DNA of 7,952 nt, taken from contig DKAU01000150.1 in NCBI GenBank assembly GCA_002450925.1, forward strand, positions 1-7,952, given 5' to 3'. This stretch comes from Thiobacillus sp. UBA6918. GTDB lineage: Bacteria > Pseudomonadota > Gammaproteobacteria > Burkholderiales > Thiobacillaceae. Below, in pieces: positions 1 to 4,511 of the stretch (positions are counted from its first letter, which is position 1; each line of letters opens with the position of its first letter). A program made the position numbers and the translations under genes. A model generated the notes under the pieces. It saw only the letters and a list, made by a program, of their open reading frames with translations. It had not been told where the DNA came from and searched no databases.

Positions 1-193
1 GTTCGGCGTGATGAAAGTGCATCCAGACATCAAGCCCGGTGATTACTCGGACCCTGGCTGGTACAAGCATCCGGCAGGTACGGTTGCCAGAGAATGGACG
101 GGAGACATACCTGAAGCCGAGCGGGCTGAAGCACCGAAAACGAATGGCACCGAAATGACGGTGCACAAGCCGACCGGCCACAGCGGACATTGA
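1..193 (+). CDS. Multicopper oxidase (CopA-like), C-terminal end only
   Basis: The reading frame is open from the left edge and stops with TGA at 191-193, giving 63 full C-terminal codons. The visible residues include GDYSDPGWYKHPAGTVA near the start. From memory, this resembles the tail that follows the last copper-ligand block in proteobacterial CopA-like multicopper oxidases, where a 'GMF-V-KV' strand leads into a 'DYRDPGWYKHP-GTVA' segment. The catalytic copper-binding motifs (HxH, HCH) lie outside the window and cannot be checked. Such enzymes act in the periplasm and oxidise Cu(I) to the less toxic Cu(II). The next genes, DUF411 and CusF-like, commonly accompany these oxidases, which supports the call. 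It is the upstream member of the + strand copper operon. A different C-terminal domain is possible because so little is visible. Confidence 0.62.
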   Translation, partial: FGVMKVHPDIKPGDYSDPGWYKHPAGTVAREWTGDIPEAERAEAPKTNGTEMTVHKPTGHSGH

Positions 194-207
194 CGGATTC
201 ACTCCAT

Positions 208-213
208 GGAGGA
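208..213 (+). promoter_or_regulatory. Ribosome binding site deciding the DUF411 start
   Basis: GGAGGA lies 6 bases before ATG 220. It supports that ATG over the in-frame TTG at 190, which would overlap the end of the preceding gene and put ten extra residues in front of the signal peptide. Confidence 0.75.
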
Positions 214-219
214 CAAATC

Positions 220-663
220 ATGAACAAGATTCTCACAACCGCCACGGCGTTATTGTTTGCGCAGGTTTCGTTCAACGCGACAGCCAGTGAGACCAAGCCC
301 GTGGTCGAGGTTTACAAAAGTGCGAGCTGCGGATGCTGCAAACAGTGGATACAGCACCTGGAGACAAATGGCTTCGAGGTAGAGGCGCATAACGTGTCAG
401 ACGTAAGCGCCGCACGCCAGGCGCTTGGCATGCCCCAGCAGTTGGGCGCCTGCCATACCGCCAAGGTGGAGAATTATCTGGTGGAAGGTCATGTACCAGC
501 AGCCGACATCCGCAAGCTGCTCAAGCAAAAACCGGATGCCCTCGGCATTGCCGTACCCGGCATGCCACCTGGCTCACCCGGCATGGAATCACCGAACCCT
601 GTCCACTACGACACGCTTCTGGTCGGCAAAGACGGCAAGGTAAAAGTTTTTTCGCATCATTAA
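220..663 (+). CDS. DUF411 periplasmic metal-binding protein
   Basis: This is a 147-residue protein. It starts with a Sec-type signal peptide (Lys3, a hydrophobic stretch at about residues 5-20, likely cleavage near 22-23). The mature part has the hallmarks of DUF411: VYKSASCGCC with Cys37, Cys39 and Cys40, then ACHTA with Cys78 and His79, then VEGHVPA at 88-94, and a Met/Gly/Pro-rich segment GIAVPGMPPGSPGME at 109-123. The order CGCC, then CHTA, then EGHVPA is diagnostic of the family. DUF411 proteins sit beside copper or silver resistance genes and are thought to bind metal in the periplasm, but their biochemical role is not settled. The Cys and Met residues here fit soft-metal binding. The gene lies 26 bp after the multicopper oxidase and 19 bp before the CusF-like gene, consistent with one operon. 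The family assignment is firm; the function is inferred. Confidence 0.92.
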   Translation: MNKILTTATALLFAQVSFNATASETKPVVEVYKSASCGCCKQWIQHLETNGFEVEAHNVSDVSAARQALGMPQQLGACHTAKVENYLVEGHVPAADIRKLLKQKPDALGIAVPGMPPGSPGMESPNPVHYDTLLVGKDGKVKVFSHH

Positions 664-669
664 TCCTAC

Positions 670-675
670 AAAGGA
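670..675 (+). promoter_or_regulatory. Ribosome binding site of the CusF-like gene
   Basis: AAAGGA stands 7 bases before ATG 683, in the 19-bp gap after the DUF411 stop. It supports that start. Confidence 0.6.
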
Positions 676-682
676 TCAAACA

Positions 683-1063
683 ATGAAATCATTCAAGACA
701 ACTCTATTTGCTTTAACCGTGTTCGCTTGTGCGGCGACCGCAGCCCATGCAGCGGATCAAATGGGTGAAGGCCACGCCATGCCCCAGATGTCCGGCGATC
801 ATGCCATGCCCCAAATGGCGCAGCCGATGGCCAGCGCACCACTTTCCGAGGGTGTAGTACGCAAGGTGAACAAGTCTGCCGGCAAGCTCACCATCAAGCA
901 CGGTCCATTGTTGAATCTCGACATGATGCCCATGACCATGGTGTTTCGGGTGAAAGACCCTGCGATGCTTGATCAGGTCAAGGCGGGTGACAACATCCGC
1001 TTTCTTGCAGAGAGCATCAATGGTGCGCTCACCGTCGTCACGCTTGAAAAAGCGGCACCCTGA
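683..1063 (+). CDS. CusF-like periplasmic copper-binding protein
   Basis: This 126-residue protein has a signal peptide at 1-23 (hydrophobic core FALTVFACAATA, AHA cleavage motif). A low-complexity Met/His linker follows at about 26-50, then a CusF-type small beta-barrel domain at about 56-124. The diagnostic stretch runs from His73 (IKHGP) to PMTM at 83-86. Set against E. coli CusF, His73, Met84 and Met86 match the copper ligands His36, Met47 and Met49, while the cation-pi tryptophan (Trp44) is replaced by Met81. CusF binds Cu(I) or Ag(I) in the periplasm and hands it to the CusCBA efflux pump. No RND pump gene is in this window, so the partner may be encoded upstream or may be the multicopper oxidase. 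The linker contains two 9-residue repeats that include HAMP. Family membership is secure. Whether the metal site works as in CusF is unknown because of the Trp-to-Met change. Confidence 0.9.
   Translation: MKSFKTTLFALTVFACAATAAHAADQMGEGHAMPQMSGDHAMPQMAQPMASAPLSEGVVRKVNKSAGKLTIKHGPLLNLDMMPMTMVFRVKDPAMLDQVKAGDNIRFLAESINGALTVVTLEKAAP
758..811 (+). repeat. Two 27-bp tandem repeats encoding a Met/His-rich linker
   Basis: Residues 26-34 (QMGEGHAMP) and 35-43 (QMSGDHAMP) of the CusF-like protein form adjacent 9-residue units, and a partial third unit (QMAQPM) follows. The DNA copies are diverged but share CATGCCC or CCATGCCC ends in phase. The unit offers His and Met side chains typical of periplasmic Cu(I)-binding tails. 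Confidence 0.7.
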
Positions 1064-1077
1064 GACACCCATAATCC

Positions 1078-1422
1078 ATGATCAGTTCCAGTCGTCTGCC
1101 GGCGAGCACGGTAAAACGCAGTCTGGCCGTATTGCCTGTTTCTCCGGAACGGTTGGAACAGGCCATCGAAACGCTACGCAGCCTCGAACCTGTCAGTGAT
1201 GTGCGCTTTGACGGCAATGCCCGCCTGCGCATTCGCTACGATGCAAGTTGTGTCGGTTTCGGAGATATCGAGCGTCTGCTCGCTGAAACAGGCATCCAGC
1301 GTGCCGATGGCGCATGGTGGCGTTTCAAGTCGGCGTGGTACCGATTCGTCGACAGAAACATACGCGCCAATGCATTGTCTGGCGGCGGCAGCTGCTGCAA
1401 CCGCCCACCGCCCAGAGGCTAG
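1078..1422 (+). CDS. Small HMA-like protein lacking CxxC, with a C-terminal Cys-Cys
   Basis: This 114-residue protein has no signal peptide. Residues 12-73 read as a beta-alpha-beta-beta-alpha pattern: strand KRSLAVLPV (13-21), helix ERLEQAIETLRSL (24-36), strands VSDVRFD (39-45) and RLRIRYD (49-55), helix GFGDIERLLAETG (60-72). This resembles a heavy-metal-associated (HMA) domain, but the loop after the first strand, where MxCxxC would sit, reads PVSPER and has no cysteine. An aromatic/basic segment follows (WWRFKSAWYRF, 80-90), then a Gly-rich tail with Cys106-Cys107. The gene starts 14 bp after the CusF-like gene with no clear Shine-Dalgarno sequence, so translation may be coupled. Its stop shares CTAG with the thyA stop. 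Position in the copper operon and the tail cysteines suggest a metal-related cytoplasmic or membrane-edge role, but this is inference. It could also be an unrelated ferredoxin-like fold. I recognise no named gene. Confidence 0.72.
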   Translation: MISSSRLPASTVKRSLAVLPVSPERLEQAIETLRSLEPVSDVRFDGNARLRIRYDASCVGFGDIERLLAETGIQRADGAWWRFKSAWYRFVDRNIRANALSGGGSCCNRPPPRG

Positions 1423-2213
1423 ACAGCTACCGGCGCCTTGATCGCCGGATGCGGGTCGTAGCCCTCCAGCGTAAAGTCCTCGAACTTGAAGGCAAACAAA
1501 TCCTTCACTTCCGGGTTGATTTTCATCGTTGGCAACGCACGCGGCTCGCGTGACAACTGTTCGTTGACCTGATCGAAATGATTCGAGTAGATATGCGCAT
1601 CACCCAGCGTGTGCACGAAATCACCCGGCTTCAATCCGGCCACTTGCGCCACCATCATGGTCAGCAAGGCGTAGCTGGCAATGTTGAACGGCACGCCCAG
1701 GAAAAGATCGGCGCTGCGCTGATAGAGCTGGCAGGAAAGCTTCCCGTCGGCGACGTAAAACTGGAAAAAGGCATGGCAAGGCGCCAGCGCCATCTTGTCC
1801 AGGTCAGCCACGTTCCATGCCGACACGATGATGCGGCGGGAATCCGGGTTGTTTTTCAGGTCATCCAGCACGCGCTGGATCTGGTCGATGTGGCGACCGT
1901 CCGGCGCAGGCCATGAGCGCCACTGGTATCCGTAAACCGGGCCCAGGTTACCGTTGTCGTCAGCCCACTCGTCCCAAATGGATACGCTGTTGTCCTTGAG
2001 ATACTTGATGTTTGTGTCCCCTTTCAGGAACCACAGCAACTCATGAATGATGGAACGAAGGTGGCACTTCTTGGTGGTCACCAGCGGAAATCCTTCTTCC
2101 AGATTGAACCGCATCTGGTATCCAAAAACGGAAACGGTTCCGGTGCCGGTACGATCGGATTTTTTAACGCCGGTATCACGTACATGGCGCAGGAGGTCTA
2201 GATAGTTTTTCAT
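1419..2213 (-). CDS. thyA: Thymidylate synthase
   Basis: ThyA methylates dUMP to dTMP using 5,10-methylenetetrahydrofolate, the only de novo source of thymidylate where it is present; it is a cytoplasmic homodimer. The 264-residue length equals that of E. coli ThyA, and the catalytic and substrate residues fall at the same numbers: Arg21 (SDRTGTGT), Arg126-Arg127 from the partner subunit, catalytic Cys146 in LAPCHAFFQ, Arg166 in YQRSADLFLG, Asp169, Asn177, and His207/Tyr209 in DAHIYSNH. The protein appears complete and active. Its ATG overlaps the TGA of the upstream lipoprotein gene as ATGA, which points to translational coupling at the end of the aat-bpt operon. The usual partner folA is not seen downstream. 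Instead the gene converges on the copper operon and ends in a shared CTAG. Confidence 0.98.
   Translation of the reverse strand: MKNYLDLLRHVRDTGVKKSDRTGTGTVSVFGYQMRFNLEEGFPLVTTKKCHLRSIIHELLWFLKGDTNIKYLKDNSVSIWDEWADDNGNLGPVYGYQWRSWPAPDGRHIDQIQRVLDDLKNNPDSRRIIVSAWNVADLDKMALAPCHAFFQFYVADGKLSCQLYQRSADLFLGVPFNIASYALLTMMVAQVAGLKPGDFVHTLGDAHIYSNHFDQVNEQLSREPRALPTMKINPEVKDLFAFKFEDFTLEGYDPHPAIKAPVAV
1430..1448. terminator. GC-rich hairpin at the convergent junction (possible weak terminator)
   Basis: CCGGCG (1430-1435) pairs with CGCCGG (1443-1448) around a 7-base loop. It lies just past the HMA-like stop and inside the last codons of thyA. There is no following T-run on either strand, so it is not a classical intrinsic terminator. 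It might slow convergent transcription, or be only a by-product of the Ala/Pro/Ile codons there. Confidence 0.25.
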
Positions 2214-3052
2214 TGGTCTAATGCTGAAGGGGCTGCGGCCCTATTATCGCCTGTTTGCGGATTTCTTTGCAGCGCAGTAGCCAGGACTTTGTCAGGGGCC
2301 GACCCGTAGATATCCCGGAATGCAATATTGAAGTCTTCATCATCCTGGATTGCCAGCGCCAGCTTCGTGAAAAGCTCTGGGTCTCTTTCCTTAAGTGCTT
2401 TGACCAGCAACATCGACTGCCTGTAGAAGACATGGATATCCAGCCCGAAGCTTGAAGCTTTGTGCCGGTATTCAGGCAAATCCATTTGGGTCAAATCTAT
2501 ACACTTTCCGTTGACTGCCGCAGAGATCGCCTGCTCGTCGGTTGCAAACTCCGCCCCTCCACCGTCGGCAGTCAATGAGGCCCAGCCCTCATGAAACCAA
2601 ACAGGAATACTGTAATGGTAATGACCGACCCGCTGTCCAAGGTGAAGATGGTCAAGTTCGTGCACAAGCAGATTTTTCAATCTCCAGCTTTCCCTGCCAA
2701 AAAGATTGGGTGAAAGAACCAGGCGATTGTCCGGAATGACCGCTCCGGAAAGTTTCGGGGTATAAACATAACGATTGAAGCATGCCTCGGTTCCACACAC
2801 ATAAACTTTCGGCTTTTCTACAAAGGCCAGGTAATGCGCAGCTTCTACTTTGGCGATTGCATCATCCAGCAACAGCGAAACTCGCTGGCCATACTCTTCC
2901 GCGCCCTCTTCGACCAGAACACGCGGATCTTCCTCCAGCGCTGTAAATCCCTGCATTGGCTGCAACGCACGCGAATCGCTTACCATCAGCGCACAGCCCG
3001 AAACTGTGAACTGCATCACCAGCACGGCAAACAGAATACGCAAGGTCTGCAT
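2210..3052 (-). CDS. Predicted lipoprotein with a gluzincin-type zinc metallopeptidase signature
   Basis: This 280-residue protein begins with a lipoprotein signal: a hydrophobic stretch at 5-17 and a lipobox VSGC with Cys20 as the lipidation site. The central region carries LLVHELDHLHLGQ, so His131 and His135 form an HExxH zinc motif with Glu132 as the catalytic base. About 20 residues later comes VWFHEGWASL, where Glu155 is placed to be the third zinc ligand. This resembles gluzincin or 'peptidase MA-like' proteins. Three further cysteines (86, 91, 184) could form a disulfide in the periplasm. The ATG at 3052 was chosen because it overlaps the bpt stop as TGATG and gives a short clean signal peptide; a GTG at 3070 would add six residues. 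Substrate is unknown. The link to aat, bpt and thyA is close by position but unexplained by function. I know no gene name for it. Confidence 0.85.
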   Translation of the reverse strand: MQTLRILFAVLVMQFTVSGCALMVSDSRALQPMQGFTALEEDPRVLVEEGAEEYGQRVSLLLDDAIAKVEAAHYLAFVEKPKVYVCGTEACFNRYVYTPKLSGAVIPDNRLVLSPNLFGRESWRLKNLLVHELDHLHLGQRVGHYHYSIPVWFHEGWASLTADGGGAEFATDEQAISAAVNGKCIDLTQMDLPEYRHKASSFGLDIHVFYRQSMLLVKALKERDPELFTKLALAIQDDEDFNIAFRDIYGSAPDKVLATALQRNPQTGDNRAAAPSALDQ

Positions 3053-3771
3053 CAGCCGAGCTCTACCCACATGCCGTCAACCAGCCCCTGCAACGGCCTG
3101 AAACTCGACTTGTAGGCCATCTTCCTGGACGCTTCAATCCAGTAGCCAAGATAGACATAATCCAGCCCCAGCGAGCGGGCAAGTTCAATTTGCCACAGCA
3201 CCGCATAGGTGCCGAGGCTGTTTTTTTCCATGTCCGGGTCGAAGAATGTATAAACGGCAGAAAGTCCATCTTCGAGGCGATCTACAACGGCCACCATCAC
3301 CAGTTTGTCGCCTTCGCGAAATTCCACCAATGAAGTGTCCACCTGACTGGAAAGCAAAAACTGGCTGTACTGCTCGCTGTCATCGAGATCCATGCCGCCG
3401 CCCTTGTGTCTCGAATGTTGGTAGCGTCGGTACAGTTCAAAATGCGCATTGTTGAAAGCCAGCGGACTGATGCTGACGTTCAGTGACTGATTAAGCTGGT
3501 TACACCGCCTCTGCGATCTGCTGGGCTGGAACTGATCCACCATTACCCGCACGGGCACACAACGCTTGCAGGAGTCGCAATGGGGGCGATAAGTGTAATA
3601 ACCGCTGCGGCGAAAGCCCTGCTGAATCAGCTTGTCATAGACGGCTGGGCCAATGAGGTGCGCAGGGGCAGCAACCTGCGAGCGCGCTTCAAGCCCATCC
3701 AGATAACTGCACGCATAAGGCGCGGTCAGGTAAAACTGGACTCGAAGAAAAGGTGGCTCAGAAGGATGCAT
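3052..3771 (-). CDS. bpt: Aspartate/glutamate leucyltransferase (ATE/Bpt family)
   Basis: Bpt transfers Leu from Leu-tRNA to proteins whose N-terminal residue is Asp or Glu, turning them into bacterial N-degrons read by ClpS and degraded by ClpAP. The 239-residue length is typical. The N-terminal domain has the family's cysteines: Cys21 in PYACSYLDG, and Cys65, Cys68 and Cys71 in RPHCDSCKRCVPVRV. The C-terminal GNAT-like domain (about 105-239) contains SLVEFREGDKLVMV, AVYTFFDPD and the conserved LGYWIEASRKMAYKSSFRP, the family signature near the C-terminus. It is preceded by aat with a 14-base overlap and followed by the lipoprotein gene with a 1-base overlap, so the two aminoacyl-tRNA-protein transferases are made together. 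Substrate choice (Leu to Asp/Glu) is from characterised bacterial homologues, not shown by the sequence itself. Confidence 0.95.
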   Translation of the reverse strand: MHPSEPPFLRVQFYLTAPYACSYLDGLEARSQVAAPAHLIGPAVYDKLIQQGFRRSGYYTYRPHCDSCKRCVPVRVMVDQFQPSRSQRRCNQLNQSLNVSISPLAFNNAHFELYRRYQHSRHKGGGMDLDDSEQYSQFLLSSQVDTSLVEFREGDKLVMVAVVDRLEDGLSAVYTFFDPDMEKNSLGTYAVLWQIELARSLGLDYVYLGYWIEASRKMAYKSSFRPLQGLVDGMWVELG

Positions 3772-4453
3772 CGTTAATACGCCATGGTGTACAAACCGGT
3801 TCCAATTCTACCAAGCGATTCAGCTCCCGAATAAAAGTCTCGCGCGGAATCGGGCTTGCCCCCATCGTGGCAAGATGGGACGTTTCCATCTGGCAGTCAA
3901 TCATGCCAAAACCCCAGGCATCGAGCTGCCGACAAAGATGCACCAGGGCAAGCTTCGAAGCATCCGTCTGTCTGGAAAACATGGATTCGCCATAGAACAT
4001 GCGGCCGATGGAAATACCATACAAGCCGCCTGCGAGTTCTCCATCCACCCACGTTTCCACCGAATGCGCGAATCCCATCAGATGCAAACGCGTATAGGCA
4101 TCCAGCATCGCCGGCACGATCCAGGTACCTGACTGGCCATCGCGGGGCTCGGCACATGCCTGCATGACTTGTTTGAAGCTGGTATCAACGCGGATCTCAT
4201 AATCACCGCGCTTCATGCGCTGGCGCAGTGAACGCGAGATCCTTACTTTTGACGGAGCCAGCACCATGCGCGGGTCCGGGCTCCACCACAACACCGGTTC
4301 CCCCGGATTGAACCAGGGGAAAATGCCATGGCGATAGGCATCCAGTATTCGCTCAGGCGACAAATCCATGCCGGCGCACAGCAGGCCGTTGGGTTCCCGC
4401 ATTGCATTTTCAACAGGCGGAAAAGGGTCGTCGACATTTATCCAGGGAAGCAT
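3758..4453 (-). CDS. aat: Leucyl/phenylalanyl-tRNA-protein transferase
   Basis: Aat adds Leu or Phe from charged tRNA to proteins starting with Lys or Arg, making primary N-degrons for the ClpS-ClpAP pathway in the cytoplasm. The protein has 231 residues, close to the usual 230-250. Visible family blocks, in order, are GLLCAGMDLSPERILDAY (23-40) with HGIFPWF (42-48), WWSPDPRMVL (56-65), GTWIVPAMLDAY (109-120), GGLYGISIGRMFYGESMFS (142-160), DASKLALVHL (164-173) and IDCQMETSHLATMGA (185-199). Asp186 lines up with the catalytic-site Asp186 of E. coli Aat. The gene is first in the - strand operon; its 3' end overlaps bpt by 14 bases. Its start lies 58 bp from the divergent ccoI start, so the two share one short control region. 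Confidence 0.97.
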   Translation of the reverse strand: MLPWINVDDPFPPVENAMREPNGLLCAGMDLSPERILDAYRHGIFPWFNPGEPVLWWSPDPRMVLAPSKVRISRSLRQRMKRGDYEIRVDTSFKQVMQACAEPRDGQSGTWIVPAMLDAYTRLHLMGFAHSVETWVDGELAGGLYGISIGRMFYGESMFSRQTDASKLALVHLCRQLDAWGFGMIDCQMETSHLATMGASPIPRETFIRELNRLVELEPVCTPWRINDASF

Positions 4454-4511
4454 CCGCCAATTTTATCCGCCCACACCTGTTAACATTAGCCAAGCTCAGA
4501 ACAAATTCCCC
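4454..4511. promoter_or_regulatory. Divergent aat/ccoI control region
   Basis: These 58 bp separate the two divergent start codons and must hold, or overlap, the control elements of both operons. I see AT-rich patches (CAATTTTATCC at 4458-4468 and TGTTAACATTAG at 4479-4490) but no convincing -35/-10 pair. There is no FNR/ANR box (TTGAT-N4-ATCAA), although ccoI is in cbb3 context, and no clear Shine-Dalgarno before ccoI. Promoters may lie partly inside the opposite genes. Confidence 0.45.

Noticed and set aside
713..1072. A 119-codon antisense frame over the CusF-like gene
   Set aside because: The many His and Gly-His pairs come from reading ATG/CCATG-rich codons backwards. The + strand frame has a signal peptide, ribosome site and CusF motif.
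3053..3070. GTG 3070 as the lipoprotein gene start
   Set aside because: It would add six residues (Arg twice) before the signal peptide and lengthen the overlap with bpt. ATG 3052 couples directly to the bpt stop.
4458..4490. A sigma70 promoter for aat or ccoI within the 58-bp gap
   Set aside because: The best -10-like patch for aat (TAAAAT on the - strand) is only six bases from its ATG and has no -35 partner. No pair with acceptable spacing was found for ccoI.
4368..4511. Extending ccoI upstream to ATG 4368
   Set aside because: The extra 48 residues overlap the aat coding start and do not resemble CcoI. The cysteine motif begins 18 residues after ATG 4512, as is usual.
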